NCBI GenBank assembly: GCA_902590695.1
Contig: CACIXR010000003.1
Coordinates: 1-48,134, forward strand
From: an uncultured Alphaproteobacteria bacterium
GTDB taxonomy: Bacteria > Pseudomonadota > Alphaproteobacteria > HIMB59 > GCA-002718135
Direction of reading: 5' to 3'
Length of the DNA: 48,134 nt
Numbering within the stretch: the stretch's first letter is position 1; every line of letters starts with the position of its first letter. This document shows, piece after piece, positions 40,490-47,786 of the stretch. Position numbers and translations under genes: made by a program. The notes under the pieces were generated by a model. It searched no databases. It worked only from the letters and a program-made list of their open reading frames with translations, and had not been told where the DNA came from.

Positions 40490-40506
40490 TGTACAATAGC
40501 TGTACA
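40490..40506 (+). repeat. 17-bp TGTACA-N5-TGTACA repeat, left copy
   Basis: TGTACAATAGCTGTACA, identical to 42775-42791. Each TGTACA is itself a palindrome, so the unit looks like a two-site protein target. A TACAAT -10-like hexamer lies inside it, 75 bases before the methyltransferase start, so it could also work as a promoter operator here. Confidence 0.75.
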
Positions 40507-40580
40507 AAATTTGTGAGGTTGGTCAGATGATTAAAAAATATATTTAGTTAAAATACTGAACAGGATAAAAAAGAAATTTA

Positions 40581-41828
40581 ATGAATAAAAAATTAACATT
40601 CATAGATTTATTTGCAGGATGTGGGGGACTTTCCTTGGGCTTAGAGCAAGCTGGATTTACTCCTATATATGTTAATGAATTAAATAAAGATGCAATGGCG
40701 ACATATTTAGAAAATAGAAAAGAATTTAAGCTTCTTAAAGATAAACGTTTCAACTCTAATGATATTTATGATTTAACATCAAAAAAAAATGGCCTTAATG
40801 AACTATCTTTAAATTTAAAAAAAGAATATGGAATATCTAAAGGCGAAATCTCATTAATTGTTGGCGGACCTCCATGTCAGGGATACTCAGGGATTGGTCA
40901 TCGTAGGAATTATAAAGTTGAAAAGGAAGAAATTCCATCAAATCATTTATATAAAGAAATGATTAAAGTGATAAAACATTTTGAACCTAAGGCTTTTATT
41001 TTTGAAAATGTAAAAGGACTTTTGAGTGCACGTTGGACAAGCACTGGAGAAAAGGGGGAGATATTTGATGACGTTAAAAAAGAATTCAAAAAACTAAAAA
41101 ATTATTTTCAAGATTTTTCATTAATTCAATGTAAAGATTATGGTGTGCCTCAAAACAGACCTAGAGTTTTATTAATTGGAATAAGAAAAGATATTAATTT
41201 TAAACCTGAGAATACTAAAGTTGCCAGCGGGTTGATACCTGAGCCTAAAAAAGATTATCCGCATCCTGAAGAATTGTTAGGAGATCTAGTTGATAAAAAA
41301 TATCTTAAAAATTATTCAACCACTGAATATGTAAATTCTGCAGGAACTGATATTCAAAAAAAATTAAGAACTAAAAAAGGTAGAAACTCTTATTTTGAAG
41401 AAGGTGAAAAATTAACAGATCAAGAATATAGTAAACATTCTTCAAATATTGTTAAAAAATTTTCATATATGATCAAGAATAAGGGAATGATTCCTAAAGA
41501 GATGAAAACTAAAAAATTTGCACAAAGAGTTATTCCAAAAAAATGGAATGAGAACGGTCCAAATATTACTGCAACATCTCTACCTGATGATTATGTACAT
41601 TACTCCCAACCTAGGTCTTTAACTGTAAGAGAATGGGCAAGGCTGCAAATGTTTCCTGATTGGTATATTTTTAAAGGGAAGAGAACAACAGGAGGAACGA
41701 GAAGAGCTGGAAACCCTCATGAAGGTAATTGGGACAGAGAAGTTCCTAAATATACACAAATTGGTAATGCAGTGCCCGTAGAATTAGCCAAAAGAGTAGG
41801 TATTAACTTAAAAAAGATTATTGAATAA
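40581..41828 (+). CDS. C5-cytosine DNA methyltransferase (type II R-M)
   Basis: Methylates cytosine at carbon 5 in a specific DNA sequence and protects the host from the partner nuclease. The 415-residue protein has the ordered family motifs: motif I FIDLFAGCGGLSLGLEQAGF (residues 8-26), motif IV GGPPCQGYSG with catalytic Cys 99, motif VI FIFENVKGLL, motif VIII QNRPRVLLIGIR, motif IX SLTVREWARLQMFPDWY and motif X YTQIGNAVPVELAKRVG. The target-recognition region between VIII and IX (about residues 215-340) is unlike anything I recognise, so the target sequence is unknown. The nuclease gene follows 26 bases later. The gene lies inside the tRNA-flanked island, so it was acquired horizontally. 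Confidence 0.95.
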   Translation: MNKKLTFIDLFAGCGGLSLGLEQAGFTPIYVNELNKDAMATYLENRKEFKLLKDKRFNSNDIYDLTSKKNGLNELSLNLKKEYGISKGEISLIVGGPPCQGYSGIGHRRNYKVEKEEIPSNHLYKEMIKVIKHFEPKAFIFENVKGLLSARWTSTGEKGEIFDDVKKEFKKLKNYFQDFSLIQCKDYGVPQNRPRVLLIGIRKDINFKPENTKVASGLIPEPKKDYPHPEELLGDLVDKKYLKNYSTTEYVNSAGTDIQKKLRTKKGRNSYFEEGEKLTDQEYSKHSSNIVKKFSYMIKNKGMIPKEMKTKKFAQRVIPKKWNENGPNITATSLPDDYVHYSQPRSLTVREWARLQMFPDWYIFKGKRTTGGTRRAGNPHEGNWDREVPKYTQIGNAVPVELAKRVGINLKKIIE

Positions 41829-41854
41829 GTAAAAAAAAAGCCAATAATAAATTA

Positions 41855-42739
41855 ATGAATATTTTAGAAGGCTTTAGAAAAGCAAATATTGAGCATATTT
41901 TCAAAGATAATTTTTTGGTTACTTGGAATGTATGGAAATTGAAAATTCTCGATACTATCAATAATGATTTCGATGAAGAAAACATAATTAGTTTAGGAAA
42001 GAAATTAAGAGAAATATTTTTTACTACAGATACTGGTGATAGAGATCAATCTGATGTAAGTAATGCTGGAAAGAATTGGGAACGGCTAGTTTGCTGGTAT
42101 TTAAATTTATGTTTATTAGAAAGCAGAACAGTTGTTATTTTCCCAATTAAGAAATTTATACCCACTGTTATTACAGAAGCAATGTCGGTTAATTATGGAA
42201 ATTATAAAACAAATACAGAATCAGATTTAATAGCTATTACTTTTCCTAAAGAAATAAATGAAATAAAAGAAGAGTATAGTTTAAATAGAATAAATCTATT
42301 TTTAGAGAAAAATATTGGAAAATTAAATGTTTGTACACTTCAATGTAAAACAAATTGGAATGATAATGCTCAAATTCCAATGTTATGGGATTTAATTTAT
42401 AAGTCTGAGGGTTTTGAACAATCTTCTATATCTTTAGGTAAAAATGGAAGATCCATAAGTGATTTCAATAAATTTAAATACTCATTTGTAACTATTCCTA
42501 CACAAAAAAAATACTTAGATAAATTTAAAGTATCATCAACGGCAGTAAACAGGGTTAGGAATTTGTCTGGTGGAAATTATTGGGGTGTTGAAAGTGCTGA
42601 GGGAGTTGCTGATAATATTAGTGAGATATTTACAAGAAATTTTTCAAATGGAACAAATAAAGGATCGTTAAGGGATGATCTTAAGATTGGACTTTCAAAA
42701 ATAACCAATGATTACAGTTATTTTAACTTACATAACTGA
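41855..42739 (+). CDS. Putative type II restriction endonuclease (QxK-variant PD-(D/E)XK)
   Basis: A 294-residue protein of no family I can name. Its place right after a cytosine methyltransferase within one island makes it the probable cognate nuclease. A candidate catalytic core is TESDLIAITF, about 40 residues before CTLQCKTNW, i.e. an E/D ... QxK arrangement like that of Mrr-type and some restriction nucleases, where Gln replaces the second acidic residue. Other marked stretches are NAGKNWERLVCWYLNLCL near residue 70 (a possible helix with the first Glu) and RNLSGGNYWGVESAEG near the C-terminus. There is no membrane or signal segment. It could instead be another effector tied to methylation. 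Confidence 0.7.
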   Translation: MNILEGFRKANIEHIFKDNFLVTWNVWKLKILDTINNDFDEENIISLGKKLREIFFTTDTGDRDQSDVSNAGKNWERLVCWYLNLCLLESRTVVIFPIKKFIPTVITEAMSVNYGNYKTNTESDLIAITFPKEINEIKEEYSLNRINLFLEKNIGKLNVCTLQCKTNWNDNAQIPMLWDLIYKSEGFEQSSISLGKNGRSISDFNKFKYSFVTIPTQKKYLDKFKVSSTAVNRVRNLSGGNYWGVESAEGVADNISEIFTRNFSNGTNKGSLRDDLKIGLSKITNDYSYFNLHN

Positions 42740-42774
42740 GCTAAGACTTAAATTATATCTTTTGAAATAAGAAC

Positions 42775-42791
42775 TGTACAATAGCTGTACA
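42775..42791 (+). repeat. 17-bp TGTACA-N5-TGTACA repeat, right copy
   Basis: Exact second copy of 40490-40506 in the same orientation, 35 bases after the endonuclease stop and 46 bases before the right attachment repeat. No gene starts beside it, so a purely operator role is less likely than an end-recognition role. Identity reaches only a base or so beyond the 17. Confidence 0.75.
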
Positions 42792-42837
42792 GAAAATTAT
42801 CTGATTTATTCTTTTATTTATAGTATTTGGCTTCAGA

Positions 42838-42884
42838 TATGGTGGGTGTGACAGGGATTGAACCTGTGACCCCTGCCGTGTCGA
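42838..42884 (-). repeat. Right attachment repeat within tRNA-Val
   Basis: The 47 bases identical to 40358-40404, here forming the 3' part of the working tRNA-Val from loop base 32 through CCA plus three bases beyond the gene. The repeat ends inside the anticodon loop, a known crossover site for tyrosine integrases that use tRNA genes. The element brings this 3' half, so the tRNA stays intact after insertion. Confidence 0.93.
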
Positions 42885-42914
42885 GGCAGTGCTCTACCGC
42901 TGAGCTACACACCC
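42840..42914 (-). tRNA. tRNA-Val(GAC) with C33
   Basis: Read on the minus strand: acceptor GGGTGTG/CACACCC (all seven pairs), D-arm GCTC-AGCGGTA-GAGC, anticodon stem CTGCC/GGCAG, loop TCGACAC, variable GGGTC, T-arm ACAGG-TTCAATC-CCTGT, discriminator A and encoded CCA. By position the anticodon is GAC (valine). Base 33, nearly always U, is C here; alphaproteobacterial relatives as I recall them have TTGACAC. All stems are perfect, so the gene is probably functional. Its 3' part is the attachment repeat of the island. Confidence 0.9.
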
Positions 42915-43005
42915 AATAAGTTTTATTTTATAAAAATACAATATTTGAAATATAATGACTTTTAAAGGTAAAGCAATAATTGAAAGATCTTATTAGATTT
43001 TTAAT

Positions 43006-43045
43006 TTTACTTAATTTAACCTTTTTTAATCATTAATTAAGTAAA
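43006..43045. repeat. AT-rich inverted repeat between tRNA-Val and the GNAT gene
   Basis: TTTACTTAAT (43006-43015) and its exact complement ATTAAGTAAA (43036-43045) with a 20-base spacer. In DNA this AT-rich, such a repeat may be chance; it could mark an operator. The rest of the 221-base gap holds the tRNA-Val promoter region and the AGGAG ribosome site of the GNAT gene; nothing else is evident. Confidence 0.25.
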
Positions 43046-43135
43046 TAAATTATAAACATATTGATCAATTTTTTATTAAATAATATTCAGAGTTTAGAAT
43101 TATTCATACAATTGAATATTAATATTAGGAGATAA

Positions 43136-43636
43136 ATGAAGGTAAAAAAAAACAATTTTACAGAAAATGAAATCTCTAAAGCTCTAAAAATTTATAATTA
43201 TTTTATTGAAAATTCATTCTCTAATTTTGAAGAAAAAAAATTATCTAAATTAAAATTTAATTTATTGTTAAAAAAAATTAAAAAAAATAAATTACCATTT
43301 ATTTTAGCAATTGAAGAAAATGAAGTTATTGGATTAGCCTTTGTAAATAAATTTAGAGAAAAAAGTGGATATAGATTTTCATATGAACATTCAATCTATG
43401 TTGATCCAGATCTAATTAATAATGGTTATGGTAATAAAATACTAAAAGAACTTATTAAAATATGTAAAAGAATTTCAAAAATTAAAAATTTGATAGCAGT
43501 GATTGGTGGAAAAAATAATTTTGCTTCTATAAAAATACATAAAAATAATGGATTTCAATATGTAGGAACTATAAAGAAAGCTGGTTTTAAAAAAAATAAG
43601 TGGGTTGATTCTTTATATATGCAAAAAAGGTTATGA
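43136..43636 (+). CDS. GNAT-family N-acetyltransferase
   Basis: A 166-residue acyltransferase of the GCN5 fold, near the phosphinothricin/methionine-sulfone acetyltransferase branch. Family marks are the strand FILAIEENEVIGLAFVNKFR, then YEHSIYVDPDLINNGYGNKIL carrying the acetyl-CoA loop (NNGYGN), and the late FASIKIHKNNGFQYVGTIKKAGFK. The C-terminal WVDSLYMQK is typical. A clear AGGAG lies eight bases before ATG 43136. It overlaps the flavin-reductase-like gene by four bases. Likely N-acetylates a small amine or amino acid; the substrate is unknown. Confidence 0.88.
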   Translation: MKVKKNNFTENEISKALKIYNYFIENSFSNFEEKKLSKLKFNLLLKKIKKNKLPFILAIEENEVIGLAFVNKFREKSGYRFSYEHSIYVDPDLINNGYGNKILKELIKICKRISKIKNLIAVIGGKNNFASIKIHKNNGFQYVGTIKKAGFKKNKWVDSLYMQKRL

Positions 43637-44097
43637 AAAAAGTAAACGCTAATAATTTTAAAAAAACACTTAGTAAGTTTTCAACAGGAATTACTGTTGT
43701 ATGTGTTAAAAATAATAATTCAATTTATGGGAAAACTGTTAACTCATTTAACTCTTTATCTCTTAACCCTCCTATGGTTCTGTTTTCTTTAGGTAATTAC
43801 TCGTCCTCAATAAAGAGGTTTTCAAAAACTAAATTTTTATCAATAAATATTCTATCTAGTAAACAAAAAAAATTATCTGACAATTTTGCTTTAACTGAGC
43901 CAAATTTAGAAGATATAAAATTTATTGAAGGGAAAAATAAAACAGTAATTATACCAAATTGTATAGCAAATCTTGAATGTGAGCTAATAGAAAAAATCAA
44001 AAGAGGTGATCACATAATATTTATATGCAAGATATTGAAATTACAATCTAACGAAAAATTGAAACCACTTGTATATTTTAATTCAAAATATTTTTAG
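43633..44097 (+). CDS. Flavin reductase-like FMN-binding protein
   Basis: A 154-residue split-barrel protein of the flavin reductase-like family (HpaC/RutF type). Visible: FKKTLSKFSTGITVVCVKN at the start, GKTVNSFNSLSLNPPMVLFSLGNYSSS for FMN/NAD binding, FLSINILSSKQKKLSDNFAL and the late GDHIIFICKILK. Such enzymes supply reduced flavin to a partner monooxygenase or act as small flavoproteins; no monooxygenase is seen nearby. Overlaps the GNAT gene (ATGA) and directly adjoins the M23 gene, so the three probably form an operon. Confidence 0.85.
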   Translation: MKKVNANNFKKTLSKFSTGITVVCVKNNNSIYGKTVNSFNSLSLNPPMVLFSLGNYSSSIKRFSKTKFLSINILSSKQKKLSDNFALTEPNLEDIKFIEGKNKTVIIPNCIANLECELIEKIKRGDHIIFICKILKLQSNEKLKPLVYFNSKYF

Positions 44098-45393
44098 GTG
44101 TTTAGAATTTTAAGATATCTAATTTTAATTTCTTTAATATCATCAGGATATTATTTATTTATTTCTGAATACTCAAATATATCAGACAAATATATTTTTG
44201 AGGAAGAAATTATAAAAAAAGAAATAGTAGAAGATAAAAAAGAAATTATTCAAGAAAATAAAGAAGAAGAAGTAGCAACACCTAATATAAAAAAAAACAT
44301 TGATAAAGAACAATTTGTTGAGAAAAAAATTGAAATTTTACAAGGTGATACTTTTGTCTCTATTTTAGAAAATCTAAATTTTAAGCAGAAAAAAATTTAT
44401 GAAATCATTAGTAAGATCGAAGAATCTTATGATTTAAAGAAAATTAAAACTGGAGAAATTATAAGTGTGTTTGAAAATAGTTTTGCTGAAATAAAAAAAA
44501 TTGAGTTTTTTAAAAACAATGAGACTATTATCTCTGTTAATTTAGATAAAGAAATAAATCTAAATATAATAGAATTAACGAAGAATTCATTTATTGAATC
44601 TAAAGAGTATACAATTTCAGAATCATTATTTTCAGACGGTATTAAAAATGACGTGTCATCAGATATTTTAGTCAAAATTATAAGCCTTTTTAGTTTTGAT
44701 CTTGATTTTCAAAGAGATATTAGAGTCGATACAGTTGTTTCAATATCCTATGAATTTGATGAAATAGTTGAAACAGGTAGACTAGAATATAAAGATATTA
44801 AATATGCTTCGATAATAATTGATGGAAAACAGTTAGAATATTTTAAGTTTATTACAGATGATGGTTATGTTGATTATTTTAACAGAGAGGGAAAAAATGT
44901 TAAAAAATCAATTCTAAAGACACCTCTAGACGGCGCAAGAATTTCATCAAATTTTGGTATGCGTAAACATCCTATCTCAGGTTTCAATAAAATGCATAAA
45001 GGTGTTGATTTTGCTGCACCCACAGGAACACCAATATATGCCGGGGGAAATGGAATTATTGAATACGTTGGAAGGAATGGAGGATATGGTAAATATATTC
45101 GTATAAGGCATAATAATGGATATAAAACGGCGTATGCACATTTGTCAAATTATAAAAAAGGTATTTCTAAAGGGGTAAGAGTTAACCAAGGTGAAGTTAT
45201 AGGCTATGTAGGTAGTACAGGAAATTCTACAGGACCTCATCTTCATTATGAAATTATTTATCAAAATAAACATATAAATCCGTTAAAATTAAAACTTCCT
45301 TCTGGAAAAATACTTGAGGGTAAGGAATTAGAAAAGTTTAAAGAAGAATATAAAATGATATATGCTGATCATCTGAGCATGTTATACGAATAA
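44098..45393 (+). CDS. M23-family murein endopeptidase (MepM-like), GTG start
   Basis: Envelope peptidase that cleaves peptidoglycan cross-links during growth, 431 residues. An N-terminal membrane anchor (residues 1-22) is followed by a charged Glu/Lys linker, a LysM/OapA-like region (IEILQGDTFVSILENLNF) and a C-terminal LytM domain. The zinc ligands are His and Asp in KMHKGVDFAAPTGTP and the HLH of GPHLHYEIIYQN, so the site is complete. The start GTG at 44098 immediately follows the previous stop. Convergent with the DUF4167 gene, stop to stop. Regulatory, inactive LytM (EnvC type) is unlikely given the full set of ligands. Confidence 0.9.
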   Translation: MFRILRYLILISLISSGYYLFISEYSNISDKYIFEEEIIKKEIVEDKKEIIQENKEEEVATPNIKKNIDKEQFVEKKIEILQGDTFVSILENLNFKQKKIYEIISKIEESYDLKKIKTGEIISVFENSFAEIKKIEFFKNNETIISVNLDKEINLNIIELTKNSFIESKEYTISESLFSDGIKNDVSSDILVKIISLFSFDLDFQRDIRVDTVVSISYEFDEIVETGRLEYKDIKYASIIIDGKQLEYFKFITDDGYVDYFNREGKNVKKSILKTPLDGARISSNFGMRKHPISGFNKMHKGVDFAAPTGTPIYAGGNGIIEYVGRNGGYGKYIRIRHNNGYKTAYAHLSNYKKGISKGVRVNQGEVIGYVGSTGNSTGPHLHYEIIYQNKHINPLKLKLPSGKILEGKELEKFKEEYKMIYADHLSMLYE

Positions 45394-45807
45394 CTACTTT
45401 GTTGATCTTGTTCTTTTTTCTTTAGATGGTTCAGCTATAAATGGAATAGATTCGATGGAATCATCTTCTGCTTTGTCATTATCATTTACTTCGATAGTTT
45501 CACTATCAGTAACTGAAGTTTGTTCATTTGAAGTACTTTGTTTTTGCTCATCAAAATTTGTGTTTTCTTCAATATTAATACCTAACTCAACCATTATTCT
45601 GTAGTAGTGATCAGTAAATTGATAATAGTATTCAGATTGAATTCTATCACCCGATCTAGATGCTTCTTTAGCTAGTTTTAGATACTTGTTATATTGCTGG
45701 GATACATTTCCTCTATTTCTATTATTGAAATTCTTGTATCCACCAGGTTTTTTAAAACTGGTTCTTCTATTACTTTTGTAAGCGGTTCTACCGATTTTTT
45801 TATACAT
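45394..45807 (-). CDS. DUF4167-family protein
   Basis: A 137-residue alphaproteobacterial protein. The N-terminal basic, Asn/Arg-rich part (KKPGGYKNFNNRNRGN) is followed by the conserved NKYLKLAKEASRSGDRIQSE and YYQFTDHYYRIM, then an acidic low-complexity tail. The pattern of basic start plus QKYLALAREAAASGD-like helix is the DUF4167 signature, with RNA binding suspected from composition alone. It lies just after prmC and prfA, a neighbourhood common in the class. Function unknown. Confidence 0.85.
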   Translation of the reverse strand: MYKKIGRTAYKSNRRTSFKKPGGYKNFNNRNRGNVSQQYNKYLKLAKEASRSGDRIQSEYYYQFTDHYYRIMVELGINIEENTNFDEQKQSTSNEQTSVTDSETIEVNDNDKAEDDSIESIPFIAEPSKEKRTRSTK

Positions 45808-45886
45808 ATTTTTTGGAAATTAAAAATTTTATTAAATTATTAATCTTAATTTATTTATCTATACAGTTGATTTAATTTATTTCAAC

Positions 45887-46717
45887 TTATATCTTAGAAA
45901 AACATAGGATTCTCTCAATTCCTTGCAGATCATGAACAATATTAGTTAATTTTAATCCTGAATTTTTAAAAATTTCTTCACAATCTTGTCTCTGATTAAT
46001 GCCAATTTCACATATAAAATAAGCACTTTTATTCATTAAATTTTTAATATTTTTTGAATATTCTCTGTAGAATTTCAAACCATCGTCTCCTCCAACTAAG
46101 GCTAATTTCGGCTCAAAATTTCTAACTTCTGGATCAGCATTATTAAACTGTTCGTTTGTAAGGTATGGTGGATTAGATACTATTAAATCAAACTTGGAAT
46201 TTATATTTTTATAATCTATCATCTTAAGTTGGATTTGATTATAACAACTATGTATTTTTAAGTTTTTTTTAGCAACTTCTAATGCTTCTTTAGATATATC
46301 TATAGCTGTAATAGATGCATTTTTGAATTCCTTTGCTAGTGATACTGCGATGCATCCTGATCCAGTACCAATATCTAATATTTTTAATTTAAGGTTTTTA
46401 TTTCTATAAATATTTAATGCTTTCTCAATTATTAATTCTGTTTCAGGACGTGGATCTAAAACAAAATTATTTACATAAAAATCATTTTTCCAAAAAGGCT
46501 TATTTTTAATAATTTTGGCTATTGGTTGTCTATTAATTCTTTTTTGTAGATAAGATTTAAATTTAACAATATCAATATTGTCTACATTAAGATTACTTAA
46601 GATAATTTCATCATTTTTTTTTGAAGCATGTTTAAGTAAAATTCTTAGATCTAGTTCTGGACTAGTTATATTTTTTTGTTTTAATTTAATTAAACTCTCT
46701 TTAATTAAATTATTCAT
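45887..46717 (-). CDS. prmC: Release factor glutamine methyltransferase
   Basis: Methylates the glutamine of the GGQ motif in release factors RF1/RF2, using SAM. The 276-residue protein has an N-terminal helical domain, then [14 protein letters not shown], motif [19 protein letters not shown] (about residues 112-128) and the catalytic NPPY (residues 182-185), followed by [19 protein letters not shown]. Its gene overlaps the end of prfA, its substrate, by eight bases, the usual arrangement. Confidence 0.96.
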   Translation of the reverse strand: MNNLIKESLIKLKQKNITSPELDLRILLKHASKKNDEIILSNLNVDNIDIVKFKSYLQKRINRQPIAKIIKNKPFWKNDFYVNNFVLDPRPETELIIEKALNIYRNKNLKLKILDIGTGSGCIAVSLAKEFKNASITAIDISKEALEVAKKNLKIHSCYNQIQLKMIDYKNINSKFDLIVSNPPYLTNEQFNNADPEVRNFEPKLALVGGDDGLKFYREYSKNIKNLMNKSAYFICEIGINQRQDCEEIFKNSGLKLTNIVHDLQGIERILCFSKI

Positions 46718-47786
46718 TTTTCATGTTTGCTAGCTTTGTACTCTCTTCTTCAGCAATTAAAGGATTTATCAATTCATCTATTTTACCCTCAAGTATTTCT
46801 GAAAGATTATATAATGTAAGATTTATTCTATGATCAGAAACTCTTCCTTGAGGAAAATTATAGGTTCTTATTCTTTCAGATCTATCTCCAGAACCTACTT
46901 GATTTTTTCTTTGCTCAGATCTTTCTTTGTTTTTTTCTTGTATTTGATTGTCTAGTAATCTTGATCGTAAAATCTTTAAAGCTTTTGCTTTATTTTTATG
47001 TTGAGATTTTTCATCTTGTTGAGAAACTACTATACCTGTTGGAATATGTGTAATTCTTACGGCACTATCAGTTGTATTTACAGATTGTCCTCCTGGTCCA
47101 CTTGATCTAAAAACATCAATTCTTAGATCTTTATCAAGAACTTCAATATCAACCTCTTCAGCTTCAGGTAGAACTGCTACAGTAGCAGCTGATGTATGTA
47201 CTCTTCCACTACTTTCAGTTGTTGGAACTCTTTGCACTCTATGAACACCAGATTCGAATTTTAGTTTTGAAAAAACATTTAATCCTGAAATATTACAAAT
47301 AGCCTCCTTTACTCCTTTTAAACCTGTTTCTGATATTGATAGAATATCAAATTTCCATGAATTTAAATCCGCATATCTCTGATACATATTTAATAAATCA
47401 GAAGCAAAAAGAGATGCTTCATCACCCCCAGTACCAGCTCTGATTTCTAAAATTGAATTTTTAGAATCATTTTCATCTTTTGGTATTAGTAACTTCAATA
47501 ATTCCTGTTCAAGATCTTTGATTTGATTTTTTTTTTCAATGAGTTCCGTTTCCGCTATTTTACTAATCTCTAAATCATTATCTTTTACTAACTCATCAAG
47601 ATTTAATATATCTTTTTGTAAGTTGTTGTATTCTTGGATTTTTTCTACAATTGGACGGAGCTCTGAATAATCTCTGTTTAATTTAATTAATTCATTTGAG
47701 TCAATATCATTCATATTGTTTAATGAATTTTCTATTAATTTAAATTTTTCTAATATTATTGAAAATTGTTTATCTAGATTTATCAT
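46710..47786 (-). CDS. prfA: Peptide chain release factor 1
   Basis: Releases finished protein at UAA and UAG stop codons. The 358-residue protein has the codon-recognition domain with [19 protein letters not shown] (the P-x-T region) and the hydrolysis loop [19 protein letters not shown] containing GGQ. The C-terminus [20 protein letters not shown] is the RF1 type. Full length. It overlaps hisS upstream by 17 bases and prmC downstream by eight, so the three form one operon. Confidence 0.97.
   Translation of the reverse strand: MINLDKQFSIILEKFKLIENSLNNMNDIDSNELIKLNRDYSELRPIVEKIQEYNNLQKDILNLDELVKDNDLEISKIAETELIEKKNQIKDLEQELLKLLIPKDENDSKNSILEIRAGTGGDEASLFASDLLNMYQRYADLNSWKFDILSISETGLKGVKEAICNISGLNVFSKLKFESGVHRVQRVPTTESSGRVHTSAATVAVLPEAEEVDIEVLDKDLRIDVFRSSGPGGQSVNTTDSAVRITHIPTGIVVSQQDEKSQHKNKAKALKILRSRLLDNQIQEKNKERSEQRKNQVGSGDRSERIRTYNFPQGRVSDHRINLTLYNLSEILEGKIDELINPLIAEEESTKLANMKNE

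Larger units (their letters stand above)
40358..42884. mobile_element. Integrase-less restriction-modification island in tRNA-Val
   Basis: About 2.5 kb between two perfect 47-base direct repeats (40358-40404 and 42838-42884); the right one is the 3' part of the intact tRNA-Val. The content is a cytosine methyltransferase gene, a putative endonuclease gene and end sequences with further repeats (17-base TGTACA repeat at both ends, three TTACAT at 10-base spacing on the left). No integrase, transposase or replication gene is present. Integration must have used an integrase in trans, or the integrase has been lost. Outer flanks are a DUF2177 gene and, past the tRNA, a GNAT gene. Confidence 0.85.

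Noticed and set aside
40490-40506. Controller-protein (C-box) operator of the R-M system
   Set aside because: No small HTH controller gene is present, and an identical copy lies at the far end away from any gene start.
40544-40753. Open frame antisense to the methyltransferase start
   Set aside because: Overlaps the SAM-binding motif region of a clear gene and shows no start signal; an antitoxin or antisense regulator role has no support.
40358-42884. Prophage or transposon
   Set aside because: No integrase, transposase, terminal inverted repeats or phage structural genes; only direct repeats of tRNA sequence and two genes.
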